From: Pararhodobacter sp.
Lineage (GTDB): Bacteria > Pseudomonadota > Alphaproteobacteria > Rhodobacterales > Rhodobacteraceae
Reading direction: 5' to 3'
Assembly (NCBI GenBank): GCA_020832545.1
Contig: JAFIEK010000014.1
Location: 25,107 to 89,106, forward strand
DNA: 64,000 bases
The translations under genes and the position numbers were made by a program. Below the pieces are notes generated by a model. The model ran no database searches, was not told the DNA's origin, and saw nothing but the letters and a program-made list of their open reading frames with translations. This document shows positions 35,600-45,866 of this stretch, one piece after another. Position 1 is the stretch's first letter. Each line of letters starts with the position of its first letter.

Positions 35600-37090
35600 A
35601 TGATTTCAATTGATGCTTATCGTCGGCAATGGACCGGCAACATTCGTGGTGATCTGTTGTCGGGGCTGGTGGTCGCGCTGGCCCTGATCCCCGAAGCGAT
35701 CGCCTTTTCCATCATCGCGGGCGTTGACCCCAAGGTGGGGCTGTATGCCAGCTTCTCCATCGCCGTGATCACCGCCATCACCGGTGGTCGGCCCGGCATG
35801 ATCTCGGCCGCAACCGCCGCCACAGCGGTGCTGATGGTCACGCTGGTGCGTGATCACGGGCTGGAGTACCTTTTGGCCACAACCGTTCTGGCGGGGCTTT
35901 TGCAGATTGGTGCGGGCGTCCTCAGGCTGGGTTTCATCATGCGCTATGTGTCGAAATCGGTGATGACCGGGTTCGTCAACGCGCTGGCGATCCTGATTTT
36001 CATCGCCCAGTTGCCAGAGCTTGATCCGCGGCAAGTGACATGGATCACCTTTGCGCTGCTCGCACTTGGTCTGGCGATCATCTATCTTTTCCCATTGCTG
36101 ACCAAAGCCGTCCCCTCACCGCTGGTCACCATCATTGTGCTGACCGCGCTTGCTTGGGCACTTGGACTTGATGTGCGGGTAGTAGGCGACATGGGTGCAT
36201 TGCCTGATACGCTGCCGGTGTTCCTGATTCCCGACATACCGCTGACCTTTGAGACACTGATGATCATCCTGCCCTATGCGGTGGCGGTGGCGGTGGTGGG
36301 CCTGCTGGAAAGCCTGATGACGCAGAACATCGTCGATGATCTGACCGACACCACCTCGAACCGCGATCAGGAGTGCATCGGCCAGGGCGTGGCCAACACC
36401 GCCACGGGCTTCATCGGCGGCATGGCGGGCTGCGCGATGATCGGGCAGTCGATCATCAACGTCAAATCCGGCGGGCGCGGGCGGCTCTCGTCCTTCGCGG
36501 CCGGGGTGATCTTGCTGATCATGGTGGTGGGGCTAGGCGATCTGGTCAGCATCATTCCAATGCCCGCGCTGGTGGCGGTAATGATCATGGTCAGTATTGG
36601 CACCTTCTCATGGTCATCAATCGGTAACCTGCGCAGCCATCCGCGCTCAAGTTCAGTGGTGATGATCGCGACCGTTGCAACAGTGGTCTATACTCACAAT
36701 CTGGCCATCGGTGTGCTGGTGGGTGTGCTGCTGTCAGGTATCTTCTTCGCCGGAAAGATTGCGCAACTGTTCCATGTGACCACCGATATCAGCCCGGATG
36801 GGCGGGTGCGCAGCTACCGGGTCAAGGGGCAATTGTTCTATGGCTCGGTCGAGGATTTCATGGCGGCCTTTGATTTCAAGGAAGCACCCGAGCGAGTGAT
36901 CATCGATGTCAGCCGCGCGCATATCTGGGATATCTCATCGGTTCAGGCGCTGGACATGGCGGTGCTGAAATTCCGCCGCGATGGCGCCGAGGTTGAGATT
37001 GTGGGAATGAATGAAGCGTCTGAGACCATTGTTGACCGGTTGGCGATCCACGACAAGCCGGGCGCTTTGGACAAGTTGATGTCACATTGA
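35600..37090 (+). CDS. SulP/SLC26 family anion transporter with STAS domain
   Basis: 496 aa inner-membrane transporter for sulfate, bicarbonate or another anion. The core of 10-14 helices (about residues 15-390) contains the family signature [22 protein letters not shown] near residue 31, and a cytosolic STAS domain fills about 400-496 ([20 protein letters not shown]). The ligand cannot be read from sequence. It is followed 13 bases later by a universal stress protein, then by a DksA-like protein and an MFS transporter, all tightly spaced. Confidence 0.9.
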   Translation: MISIDAYRRQWTGNIRGDLLSGLVVALALIPEAIAFSIIAGVDPKVGLYASFSIAVITAITGGRPGMISAATAATAVLMVTLVRDHGLEYLLATTVLAGLLQIGAGVLRLGFIMRYVSKSVMTGFVNALAILIFIAQLPELDPRQVTWITFALLALGLAIIYLFPLLTKAVPSPLVTIIVLTALAWALGLDVRVVGDMGALPDTLPVFLIPDIPLTFETLMIILPYAVAVAVVGLLESLMTQNIVDDLTDTTSNRDQECIGQGVANTATGFIGGMAGCAMIGQSIINVKSGGRGRLSSFAAGVILLIMVVGLGDLVSIIPMPALVAVMIMVSIGTFSWSSIGNLRSHPRSSSVVMIATVATVVYTHNLAIGVLVGVLLSGIFFAGKIAQLFHVTTDISPDGRVRSYRVKGQLFYGSVEDFMAAFDFKEAPERVIIDVSRAHIWDISSVQALDMAVLKFRRDGAEVEIVGMNEASETIVDRLAIHDKPGALDKLMSH

Positions 37091-37103
37091 GGGAGGACAC
37101 GGT

Positions 37104-37958
37104 ATGAGCGAGAAGATCATCGCCCTGATTGACGGTTCGATCTACGCGCAAAGCGTGTGCGAACATGCCGCCTGGGTGGCACAACGCAGTGGCTGGACGG
37201 TGGAACTGCTGCATGTTCTGGGTCGGCGCGAAGGGGCCGAGACATCGGATTATTCGGGTTCCATCGCGCTGGGGGCGCGAACGGCACTTCTGGAAGAACT
37301 GGCCGAACTGGATGCACAGCGCGCAAGGCTGGTGACTCATCGTGGCCGGGCAATCCTTGAGGATGCGCGCGCGATCCTTGATCGCGCAGGAGTCAACGAG
37401 ATCACCACCCGCCTGCGCCACGGCGATATCGTCGACACCGTGGCCGAGCAGGAGGGCGAGGCCGCGTTGGTCATGATCGGCAAGCGTGGCGAGGCGGCGG
37501 ATTTCGCCAAGGGGCATCTGGGCTCGAACCTGGAGCGGATCGTGCGGGCCAGCCGCAAGCCGGTGTTTGTGGCCGCGCGGGCGTTCAAGCCCATTGCGCG
37601 TGTGCTGGTGGCCTATGACGGTGGTGCATCGGCCATGCGGGCCGTCGACCATATTGCGCGCAATACGCTTTATCAGGGGCTTGAAGTGAGCCTTGTGACC
37701 GTCGGCACCGCAACCGAGGCCACCCGCAAGGGCCTTGCCGACGCGCAGGCCATGCTGAAAGCCGCGGGTATTCAGGCCCAAACGGAGATCATCGCCGGTC
37801 AACCCGAAACAGCGCTGAGCAAGCTGGTGGAAACGGCGCCATTCGACATGGTGGTGATGGGGGCCTACGGCCATTCGCGCATCCGCAGCCTGATCATCGG
37901 ATCCACGACCACGGAAATGATCCGGTCTTGCAAGGTGCCGATCGTTCTGACCAGATGA
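37104..37958 (+). CDS. Tandem-domain universal stress protein
   Basis: 284 aa cytosolic protein with two Usp folds (about residues 1-150 and 165-284). The first ends in VMIGKRGEAADFAKGHLGSNLERI and the second in VVMGAYGHSRIRSLIIGSTT, which has the ATP-binding G-x2-G-x9-G(S/T) pattern. Immediate proximity to SulP (13 bases) suggests it tunes or senses transporter state; Usp-SulP pairs recur in marine bacteria. A GGGAGGACAC site precedes the ATG. Confidence 0.9.
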   Translation: MSEKIIALIDGSIYAQSVCEHAAWVAQRSGWTVELLHVLGRREGAETSDYSGSIALGARTALLEELAELDAQRARLVTHRGRAILEDARAILDRAGVNEITTRLRHGDIVDTVAEQEGEAALVMIGKRGEAADFAKGHLGSNLERIVRASRKPVFVAARAFKPIARVLVAYDGGASAMRAVDHIARNTLYQGLEVSLVTVGTATEATRKGLADAQAMLKAAGIQAQTEIIAGQPETALSKLVETAPFDMVVMGAYGHSRIRSLIIGSTTTEMIRSCKVPIVLTR

Positions 37959-37962
37959 CGGT

Positions 37963-38313
37963 ATGAGTGCACCAAGCGCACAAGACCTGCGTGACCGCTA
38001 TCGCCCTTTGCTTCTGGCTGAGAGCGAGGCACTGCGCGTTGCTTCAGCTGAAACCGGCGCGGACCGTCGCCCGGTCGAACTGGATCAGCAAAGTGTCGGG
38101 CGACTGAGCCGGATGGACGCAATGCAGCAACAGGCCATGGCCGCCGCGCAAGAAGCGCGCCGCCGTGCCCGGACGCAAGCAGTCGCGGCGGCGCTGCGCC
38201 GGATTGACGAGGGTGAATTTGGCTGGTGCGCGGATTGTGGCGATTTCATAGGCTCAGCGCGTCTGGACCTTGATCCGACGCTGATGCGCTGCATCAGCTG
38301 CGCCCGCTCCTGA
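37963..38313 (+). CDS. DksA/TraR-family zinc-finger protein
   Basis: 116 aa. A helical N-terminal half (long charged coil at about 35-75) leads to a C4 zinc finger, CADCGDFIG and RCISCARS, separated by about 17 residues. The short size matches TraR-like or YbiI-like proteins rather than full DksA, and the coiled tip lacks an obvious DxxDxA motif. It may bind the RNA polymerase secondary channel. It starts four bases after the Usp stop. Confidence 0.85.
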   Translation: MSAPSAQDLRDRYRPLLLAESEALRVASAETGADRRPVELDQQSVGRLSRMDAMQQQAMAAAQEARRRARTQAVAAALRRIDEGEFGWCADCGDFIGSARLDLDPTLMRCISCARS

Positions 38314-38319
38314 CCCGGT

Positions 38320-39540
38320 ATGGCAACCCTGCCCGCCTTTCTGCGTGCCAACGCGCCTTGGCTGGCGGCGGGGTTTCTGCTGACATTCACGTCCAGTTTT
38401 GGGCAGACCTTCTTCATCGCGGTCTTTGCTGGCGAAATCCGCGCTACCTTTGAGCTGTCGCACGGTGCCTGGGGCGCGATTTACGCCATTGCCACCACGA
38501 CATCGGCGTTGGTCATGCTCTATGCCGGTAGCCTGACCGACCGTTTTCGCGTGCGCTATATCGGGCTGGGTGTGCTGCTCGGACTGGCCTTTGCCGCCAT
38601 GGCCATGAGCTGGATCACCGAAGTCTGGATGCTGGTGGTGGTCATCTTTCTTCTGCGATTGTTCGGGCAGGGGCTGATGGGGCATACGGCGATGGTGGCC
38701 ATGGCGCGCTGGTTCGTGGCTACGCGCGGGCGCGCGGTGTCGATCGCCGGGCTGGGCGTGGCGATGGGTGAAGCATTGTTGCCCATTGTCTTCGTGGCGC
38801 TTCTGGGGGTGTTCGACTGGCGGGTGCTTTGGCTTGTCGCCGCGGCGGCGCTTCTGGCGCTGACCCCTGTCCTGTGGGTGATGCTGCGCCATGAACGCAC
38901 GCCGCAGTCGTTTGCGCAGGCGGCAGGCAGCACCGGGATGCAGGGCCGGATGTGGACCCGGGCTGATGCGCTGCGTAATCCCGTCTTCTGGCTGATGGTG
39001 CCCGCGCTTCTGGGGCCTGCCGCCTGGAACACCGCGTTTTTCTTCCAGCAGGTGCATCTGGCCGAGGCCAAGGGTTGGGCGCATGTCACACTGGTGTCGC
39101 TCTTTCCGCTCTTCACGGCGACAAGTGTGGTGTTCATGCTCCTTGCGGGCTGGCTGGTGGACCGGTTCGGCAGCGCGCGTCTTGCTGCGGTCTATCTGTT
39201 GCCCCTGTCAGCAGGGTATTGCGTGTTTGCGCTTGCCCAGGGCGTCCCAGCGGGTGCGTTAGGGATCGTGCTGATGGGGGCCAGTGTGGGCATGCATGTC
39301 ACCATGATGGCCACCTTTTGGGCCGAGGTTTACGGCACTCGCAACCTCGGCGCGATCCGTGCAATGATGGCTGCGGTCATGGTGCTGGGCACGGCGCTGG
39401 GCCCCGGCATCACCGGCGCATTGATCGATCTCGGGATCGATTTCCCGACGCAGAGCTACGGTATTGCTGCTTATTTCCTGATTGCGGGCCTGATGGCGGG
39501 GGTGGCCGGGCGCAAGGCCGCGAGGGGTCTGCATCTTTGA
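38320..39540 (+). CDS. MFS transporter
   Basis: 406 aa with about 12 membrane helices and a central cytosolic loop around residues 190-210. The motif after helix 2, YAGSLTDRFRVRYIG, is the MFS A-motif variant (G-x3-D-R-x-R). It begins 6 bases after the DksA-like stop, so it is probably the last gene of the SulP unit. The substrate is unknown; the overall pattern resembles oxalate/formate-type and related exchangers. Confidence 0.85.
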   Translation: MATLPAFLRANAPWLAAGFLLTFTSSFGQTFFIAVFAGEIRATFELSHGAWGAIYAIATTTSALVMLYAGSLTDRFRVRYIGLGVLLGLAFAAMAMSWITEVWMLVVVIFLLRLFGQGLMGHTAMVAMARWFVATRGRAVSIAGLGVAMGEALLPIVFVALLGVFDWRVLWLVAAAALLALTPVLWVMLRHERTPQSFAQAAGSTGMQGRMWTRADALRNPVFWLMVPALLGPAAWNTAFFFQQVHLAEAKGWAHVTLVSLFPLFTATSVVFMLLAGWLVDRFGSARLAAVYLLPLSAGYCVFALAQGVPAGALGIVLMGASVGMHVTMMATFWAEVYGTRNLGAIRAMMAAVMVLGTALGPGITGALIDLGIDFPTQSYGIAAYFLIAGLMAGVAGRKAARGLHL

Positions 39541-39647
39541 TGCCCGGTAGCGGTGCGGCCATGGCCTGCGCACCGGGAGGGCTGCGCAGTTTCCTTGCCA
39601 CGCGCGGGCGGTTATGGTGAGCACGTAAAAGAACAGCTGGGGTTAGG

Positions 39648-40790
39648 ATGTCCGAAGGGGCGCTTGAAGGGTTGCTGGTTGTCGCGCTGGAACAGGCGGT
39701 GGCGGCCCCATATTGCACGTCGCGTCTGGCCGATGCGGGCGCGCGGGTGATCAAGATCGAACGGCCTGAGGGCGATTTCGCCCGCGCCTATGACGCGGCG
39801 GCGGGCGATGTATCGTCGTATTTTGCATGGCTGAACCGTGGCAAGCAAAGTCTGGTGGCGGATATCAAGACCCCTGATGATCTGGCCCTGTTGCGGCGGA
39901 TGCTGGCCGGGGCGGATGTCTTTGTGCAAAACCTTGCACCAGGTGCCGCCGCGCGCGCTGGGCTGGGCGCCGAGGCGTTGAGGGAGGCCAATCCAAGGCT
40001 GATCACCGTTGATATCTCGGGCTATGGCGATGGCCATGCCTACGCCACGATGAAGGCCTACGATCTGTTGGTGCAAGCCGAAACCGGGCTGGCGGGGCTG
40101 ACCGGTCGGCCTGAGGGGCCGGGCCGCGTGGGGGTGTCTGTATGCGATATTGCCTGTGGCATGAATGCGCACGCGGCGGTGCTTGAGGCGCTGATCCGGC
40201 GGGGGCAGATAGGGCAAGGCAGTCATATCGCCGTCAGCCTGTTTGACAGTGTGGCGGACTGGATGAACGTGCCGCTGCTTTACTGGGAAGGCACGGGCGT
40301 GACACCGCAGCGCGCCGGAATGGCGCATCCCTCGCTGGCACCCTATGGCGCCTTTACAACGGCGGACGGTGTGGCGGTGGTGATCTCCATCCAGAATGAG
40401 CGCGAATGGGCGCGGTTTTGTGACGCGGTGCTGGATGAGCCTGAACTGGCCCAAGCGCCGGGCTTCGCAGGCTCGGCGGCGCGGGTGGCCAATCGCGCCG
40501 CGGTTGATGCCACTGTCGCACGCGCCTTTGCCTGCCAGAACTTTGACGCCATCGCCGCCGCGCTTGAGCGGGCGGGCACGGCCTGGGGACGGTTGAATGA
40601 CCTGCCTGGCCTTGCGCGCCACCCCGCACTGCGGCGTTTGCCGGTCACGGTTCCCGGGCGCGATCTGTCAATCGTCGCACCTGCGCCAATCGTTGATGGC
40701 CAGTCACCCGGCCTTGGCCCGGTTCCCGCGCTGGGCGAACACAGTGCGGAAATCCGTGCGGAATTTGCCCCCGTCGCAGACGGTGCCTGA
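39648..40790 (+). CDS. Class III CoA-transferase (CaiB/BaiF family)
   Basis: 380 aa enzyme moving CoA between acids. Typical features are the N-terminal LLVVALEQAVAAPYCTSRLADAGARVIKIERPEGD split by family pattern, and the catalytic aspartate in VSVCDIACGMNAH (about residue 167). The substrate is not deducible. It stands alone on the plus strand, 107 bases after the MFS gene, and converges on the amidase with only 18 bases between stops. Confidence 0.9.
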   Translation: MSEGALEGLLVVALEQAVAAPYCTSRLADAGARVIKIERPEGDFARAYDAAAGDVSSYFAWLNRGKQSLVADIKTPDDLALLRRMLAGADVFVQNLAPGAAARAGLGAEALREANPRLITVDISGYGDGHAYATMKAYDLLVQAETGLAGLTGRPEGPGRVGVSVCDIACGMNAHAAVLEALIRRGQIGQGSHIAVSLFDSVADWMNVPLLYWEGTGVTPQRAGMAHPSLAPYGAFTTADGVAVVISIQNEREWARFCDAVLDEPELAQAPGFAGSAARVANRAAVDATVARAFACQNFDAIAAALERAGTAWGRLNDLPGLARHPALRRLPVTVPGRDLSIVAPAPIVDGQSPGLGPVPALGEHSAEIRAEFAPVADGA

Positions 40791-40808
40791 CACCGGCAGA
40801 GCGCGGCC

Positions 40809-42257
40809 TCAGCCCATTCGCTGCCAAAGTTGCGGGGCCAGTGCGCCCAGCCGATCCTCGATGGCGCACATTGCATCGACCACCAAATCCTCGCGCCAGC
40901 GCCGTCCCACGATCTGAACACCGATCGGCACCGGGCCTTGCGGCAATTCGGCCAGCCGCGCGGGCAGATTGCCCGCAGGCAGCCCCATATAGTTCATCGA
41001 ATAGGACCAGAGCGCCGCGCCCAGAACCTCGCGCACACCCTCGGCCCCTTCGGTATCGCGCCCGGGTGTAAAGAACGGCTGCGGCAGGAAGGGAGTCAGC
41101 ATCAGCGGGTAGTCCTGCTGCATGCGAGCCCATTCGCGCGCGTAATGGGTGCGTCGGGCAATGACCTGCAAATGCTCCAACTCGCTGAAGGGCTGGAACT
41201 GGCGGAAATACTCGGCAAAAATGGCTTGAATGGTCTCGCTGCCGCGGCTTTCAATGTCAGGCGTCATCAAATGCCTGACCTCGGTCAGAAGCGCGCGATA
41301 CCCCTCAAGCGCGACTTCGGGCATGCAGGGCGGGGTGATCTCTTCGACGATATAGCCCGCATCTGTCAGCGCATCACGCGCGGCGTCCAGTGCGGCGGAC
41401 ACCTCGGGGTGGAGGTCAAAACCATAGGTGTCCCGCGTGAAGCCCACCCGGACCGGCCCGTCAATCGCCGCGCCGCGCCATGGCACCGGGGTATGGAACG
41501 GGTCGCGCCAGTCGGCGGCGATCATGGCGGGCATGGCGGTGTGCAGGTCGCGCGCCTGACGCACGATCAGCCCTTGCACCGACATCGCCTGCGCCAGCAT
41601 TCCGCGCTCAGCCTTCTGGCTGGGGTTCCAGGCCGGGACGCGGCCCAGCCCCGGCTTTACCGTGACTGCGCCATTGGCCGCCGCCGGAAACCGCAGGCTG
41701 CCGCCGATATCGTTTCCATGCGCCAGTGCGCCGATTCCGGCCATCACGGCCGCCCCGGCCCCGCCCGAGGACCCGCCTGCGCTGACATGGCGGCCCCATG
41801 GGTTGTGCGTGCGCCCGAAAAGCGGGTTGTCGGTATCAGCGCGAAATGACAGCTCTGGCGTGTTGGTGCGCCCGATCACCACGGCCCCGGCCGCTTGCAG
41901 GTTCCGCACAACCGGCGCGTCCTCAGGGGCGATCAGATCCTTGAAAGCGACCACCCCATTCGATGTGGCCTGCCCTTTCTGATCGACATTGATCTTGATT
42001 GTCACAGGCACGCCATGCAACGGCCTGGGTGCAGCGCCAGACGTGCGGGCACGATCCAGCGCGCGCGCCTGCTCAAGCGCATCATCGCCGGTATCGACAA
42101 CAACCGCGTTCAGGTCAGGGTTCGCCCCGCGCATCCGCGCCACCGCAGATTCAATCGCGGCTTCTGCCGTGATATCGCCATTTCGGGTGTGTGCGGCCAA
42201 GTCTGTGGCACTCAACTGCCACAGCGGTGTTTGCATCTTTGGCGGGGTGTCGGTCAT
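40809..42257 (-). CDS. Amidase-signature family hydrolase
   Basis: 482 aa. The Ser-cisSer-Lys triad is visible: lysine in VTIKINVD (about residue 77), and serines in GGSSGGAGAAV and NDIGGSLRFPA (about 150-180). It hydrolyses an amide or related bond of unknown substrate; the family also includes GatA, but the lack of gatB/C and context speak against that. ATG 42257 has a strong AGGAGCGCG site; an upstream in-frame start at 42284 lies in poor sequence. It is divergent from the peptide importer operon across 253 bases. Confidence 0.88.
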   Translation of the reverse strand: MTDTPPKMQTPLWQLSATDLAAHTRNGDITAEAAIESAVARMRGANPDLNAVVVDTGDDALEQARALDRARTSGAAPRPLHGVPVTIKINVDQKGQATSNGVVAFKDLIAPEDAPVVRNLQAAGAVVIGRTNTPELSFRADTDNPLFGRTHNPWGRHVSAGGSSGGAGAAVMAGIGALAHGNDIGGSLRFPAAANGAVTVKPGLGRVPAWNPSQKAERGMLAQAMSVQGLIVRQARDLHTAMPAMIAADWRDPFHTPVPWRGAAIDGPVRVGFTRDTYGFDLHPEVSAALDAARDALTDAGYIVEEITPPCMPEVALEGYRALLTEVRHLMTPDIESRGSETIQAIFAEYFRQFQPFSELEHLQVIARRTHYAREWARMQQDYPLMLTPFLPQPFFTPGRDTEGAEGVREVLGAALWSYSMNYMGLPAGNLPARLAELPQGPVPIGVQIVGRRWREDLVVDAMCAIEDRLGALAPQLWQRMG

Positions 42258-42510
42258 CGCGCGCTCCTGTAGATTGTCCTGCAAGGCGGGTGCCGAGGCC
42301 GGACACGAATCTTTTTATGACTCTTCCGCCGCGACGTTCGCCCAACCGGGAGCGGCCTGCAAGCGACTTTTCCTTTCAGGCCGGTCGTGGGTCACGCCAT
42401 GACCGGAAAGTCATGCTTGTCCGCATGCTAACAATGTTGCATTACCCCTCTTCCCTCGCAGCGGATGCTTGCATAATGTCGTCGCAGAAAACAAAACACA
42501 GGAGGGTGTA
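42258..42510. promoter_or_regulatory. Divergent control region between amidase and ABC importer
   Basis: 253 non-coding bases serving both genes. An extended -10-like TGCATAAT (42470-42477) lies about 35 bases before the importer, without a good -35. A GCATGC palindrome and CCGGTCGTGGGTCACGCC-ATGACCGG imperfect dyad are present in the middle. No known operator is recognised. Confidence 0.35.
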
Positions 42511-43983
42511 ATGCTTGGCCGTCTCAAATTAGGGCTTGCGGTGTTGGCGATGGTCGCCACGCCCGCGCTTGCCCAGCGCGCGGATATCTCGGTCGGGTTG
42601 GTGCTTGAGCCGCCAAACCTTGACCCGACCAGCGGTGCCGCAGCCGCTATCCGTGAAGTGACCTATTCGAACATCTATGAAGGGCTCACCCGTTTTGGCC
42701 CCGATGGCTCAGTCAATCCCGGTCTGGCGCATGACTGGGACATCTCTGAGGATGGCACGGTTTACACCTTCCATCTGCGTGAGGGGGTGCAGTTTCATGA
42801 CGGCACGCCGCTGACCGCCGACGATGTGGTCTTCACGCTAGACCGCGCCCGCGACGAGGACAGCACCAACGCCCAGAAACAGCTGTTCGCCGCGATTGAC
42901 ACGGTCACAGCTGTTGACCCGCTGACTGTGGAAGTGACTCTCACGCAGCCACAGGGCGCGTTTCTGTTTAACATGGCCTGGGGTGATGCGGTGATCATGT
43001 CGCCCGAAAGCGTGGAAACCAACGCCACCAACCCCGTGGGCACCGGCGCTTTCCGCTTTGTGCGCTGGGTGCAGGGCGACCGGGTAGAGTTGGAGCGCAA
43101 CCCCGATTACTGGGGCGAGGCCCCGGCGTTGGAGCGCGCGACCTTCCGCTTCATCTCGGACCCTTCCGCCGCGTTTGCCGCCATGATGGCAGGCGATATC
43201 GATGCCTTTCCGAACTTCCCCGCGCCTGAGACGCTGGCCCAGTTCGAAGCCGATCCGCGTTTTTCGGTGATCGTTGGCTCGACCGAGGGTGAAACCATCC
43301 TGTCGATGAACCACCAGAACGAGGCGTTGTCGGATATCCGCGTGCGTCAGGCGATCAGCCATGCGATCAACCGGCAGGATATCATTGATGGTGCGATGTT
43401 CGGCTACGGCACGCCGATCGGCACCCATTTCGCCCCTCATAACCCTGACTATCTGGACCTGACCGACAACTCCGCCCACGACCCCGAGGCCGCACGCGCC
43501 CTTCTGGCCGAGGCGGGCCATGAAAACCTTACCCTGCGCCTGATGTTGCCGCCGCCGACCTATGCGCGGCGCGGTGGCGAGATTGTCGCATCACAACTGC
43601 GCGATGTCGGCATCCGCACCGAGATCACCAATCTGGAATGGGCCCAGTGGCTGGAGCAGGTGTTTCGCGGCAAGGACTTCGATCTGACCATCATCAGCCA
43701 TACCGAGCCGATGGATATCGAGATCTACTCGCGGCCTGATTACTACTTCCAGTATGACAGCGCCGAGTTGCAGGCGATCATTGCTGAACTGGACGAGACC
43801 ACGGATCCTGAGGCGCGCACGGAACTGTTGCACCGCGCCCAGCGTCACATCAGCGAGGATTATGTGGTGGGCTTTCTGTTCCAGTTGGCCAAGACCGGCG
43901 TTGCCAATGCCGATATCGAAGGGCTGTGGGAGAATGCACCGGTTCCGGCCAATGACCTGACTGGGGTGCGCTGGACCCAGTAA
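42511..43983 (+). CDS. Peptide/dipeptide-type ABC transporter substrate-binding protein
   Basis: 490 aa periplasmic protein. The signal peptide is MLGRLKLGLAVLAMVATPALA, cleaved before QRADIS. The mature part is a cluster C (SBP family 5) protein: LEPPNLDPTSG at the start, YSNIYEGLTRFGPDG, and the hallmark VYTFHLREGVQFHDGTPLTADDV around residue 100. It captures di- or oligopeptides, nickel or other small ligands. A textbook AGGAGGGTGTA precedes the ATG. It leads an importer operon with two permeases and a double ATPase. Confidence 0.9.
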   Translation: MLGRLKLGLAVLAMVATPALAQRADISVGLVLEPPNLDPTSGAAAAIREVTYSNIYEGLTRFGPDGSVNPGLAHDWDISEDGTVYTFHLREGVQFHDGTPLTADDVVFTLDRARDEDSTNAQKQLFAAIDTVTAVDPLTVEVTLTQPQGAFLFNMAWGDAVIMSPESVETNATNPVGTGAFRFVRWVQGDRVELERNPDYWGEAPALERATFRFISDPSAAFAAMMAGDIDAFPNFPAPETLAQFEADPRFSVIVGSTEGETILSMNHQNEALSDIRVRQAISHAINRQDIIDGAMFGYGTPIGTHFAPHNPDYLDLTDNSAHDPEAARALLAEAGHENLTLRLMLPPPTYARRGGEIVASQLRDVGIRTEITNLEWAQWLEQVFRGKDFDLTIISHTEPMDIEIYSRPDYYFQYDSAELQAIIAELDETTDPEARTELLHRAQRHISEDYVVGFLFQLAKTGVANADIEGLWENAPVPANDLTGVRWTQ

Positions 43984-44006
43984 CGGGCCGCTTCCGACCT
44001 TGCTTA

Positions 44007-44044
44007 GGGGGGGGGGGGGGGGGGGCGGCGGCGGCCCCCCCCCC
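44007..44044 (+). repeat. G19...C10 homopolymer hairpin between binding protein and permease genes
   Basis: Nineteen consecutive G (44007-44025), a CGGCGGCGG bridge, then ten consecutive C (44035-44044). It can fold into a very stable hairpin 24 bases after the binding-protein stop, and may protect the upstream message or limit read-through. Long homopolymers also slip in replication and are error-prone in sequencing, so the exact count is uncertain. Confidence 0.85.
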
Positions 44045-44104
44045 GAAGCCACTTTCATCACGGGGCCCGCTCTCCGTGACGCGCAACACCGAGGCCTGAC
44101 ACCC

Positions 44105-45052
44105 ATGCTCCGCTTCGCCCTTCAGCGCCTTGTTTCGCTTACGATCAGTCTGATCGTGGCCAGCATGGTGATCTTTTTTGTTATCGAGGTGATACCGGGT
44201 GATCCGGCAGCCTACATGCTGGGCATGAATGCTCAGCCCGAAACCATCGCCGCCCTGCGGCGCGATCTTGGGCTCGATCAGGCGCTGTTTACCCGCTATC
44301 TTGGGTGGATCGGCGGCATGCTGACCGGCGATTTCGGCACCTCTTATACCTATCGGGTGCCGGTCAGCGAACTGGTTCTTGCCCGTATGGGCGTGTCGCT
44401 GCCGCTGACCGTTTATGCACTGGTTCTGTCCACGCTGATCGCCTTTCCGGTGGGGCTGATCGCCGCCGCGCGCCGGGGATCGGGGCTGGATGCGGGGATC
44501 ATGGGTGCGACGCAGCTGGGCATCGCGGTGCCGAACTTCTGGTTTGCGATGCTTCTGGTGCTTTTCTTTTCCATCACGCTGCAATGGTTCTCGGCAGGTG
44601 GCTTTCCGGGCTGGGACCGGGGCTTCTGGGTGAACATCAAGGCGCTGACCCTGCCCGCCGTCGCGCTGGCGCTACCGCAGGCATCCATTTTGGCGCGGGT
44701 CATGCGCTCGGCGGTCATTGAGACGTTGGGGCAGGATTACATCCGCACCGCCCGCGCCAAGGGCCTGTCTGCGCGTCAGACGGTGGTGCGCCACGCCTTG
44801 CGCAACGCACTTATTCCGGTGCTGACCATCATCGGTCTGCAATTCTCGTTTCTTCTGGCAGGCGGAATCATCATTGAAAACGTGTTCTTCTTGCCCGGTC
44901 TTGGGCGGCTGATCTTTCAGGCGATTACCCAGCGCGATCTGATCGTGGTGGAATCGGTGGTGATGCTTCTGGTCTTCGCGGTGATCCTTGTGACCTTTCT
45001 TGTCGATCTGGCCTATGCGGCTGCTGACCCTCGGCTTCGGAGGCGCGCATGA
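44105..45052 (+). CDS. Peptide-type ABC transporter permease (DppB/OppB family)
   Basis: 315 aa inner-membrane permease with about six helices. The N-terminus LRFALQRLVSLTISLIVASM and the helix-loop VIPGDPAAYMLG are typical of DppB. The EAA coupling loop reads DYIRTARAKGLSARQTVVRHALRNALIPV (about residues 205-235). ATG 44105 is chosen; a start further upstream would run through the G/C hairpin. It overlaps the second permease by 4 bases. Confidence 0.92.
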   Translation: MLRFALQRLVSLTISLIVASMVIFFVIEVIPGDPAAYMLGMNAQPETIAALRRDLGLDQALFTRYLGWIGGMLTGDFGTSYTYRVPVSELVLARMGVSLPLTVYALVLSTLIAFPVGLIAAARRGSGLDAGIMGATQLGIAVPNFWFAMLLVLFFSITLQWFSAGGFPGWDRGFWVNIKALTLPAVALALPQASILARVMRSAVIETLGQDYIRTARAKGLSARQTVVRHALRNALIPVLTIIGLQFSFLLAGGIIIENVFFLPGLGRLIFQAITQRDLIVVESVVMLLVFAVILVTFLVDLAYAAADPRLRRRA

Positions 45053-45866
45053 AACGCCTTCCCATGACCCTGATCGCCGGTGCTGCGCTGACCGGTGTCT
45101 TTGCGCTGGCGGCACTCATCTCGATGGTCTGGACGCCCTACAGCGTCGAGGGCATGAATATCGCCGCCCGCCTGCAAGCACCCGGCGCCGCGCATTGGTT
45201 CGGCACTGATCATTTCGGGCGCGATATCCTGTCGATGATCATGGTGGGCGCGCGCACCTCCATAGCGGTCGCCGTGATAGCGGTGGGCATGGGCATGGTG
45301 CTAGGCGTGCCGCTGGGCCTACTGGCCGCCGCCAACCGGGGCGGGTTGATCGACGAGGTGATCATGCGCGGCAATGATCTGGTCTTTGCCTTTCCCGCGC
45401 TGGTTATCGCCATTCTGATCACCGCCGTTTTCGGCCCCTCAGCCGTCAACGCGATCATCGCCATCGGCATCTTCAACACGCCGGTTTTCGCCCGCGTCAC
45501 ACGCGGCGGCGCGCTCAGCCTCTGGACGCTGGATTACATCCGCGCCGCCGAAGTGGCGGGCAAGGGCAAGGTGCGGATCTCGGTTGAGCATATCCTGCCC
45601 AATATCGCCAACCTCTTGATCGTGCAGGGCACCATCCAGTTCAGCCTTGGTATTCTGGCCGAGGCTGCGCTGTCCTATGTCGGCCTTGGCGCGCAGCCGC
45701 CGCTGCCCAGCTGGGGCCGCATGCTGGCGGAGGCGCAGACCATGATCTCCTTCGCGCCGCATATGGCGATCATTCCGGGTTTTGCCATCGTGCTGACGGT
45801 GCTGGGGCTGAACCTGATGGGCGACGGATTGCGCGATATTCTGGACCCGAAACTGAGGCGCGCACG

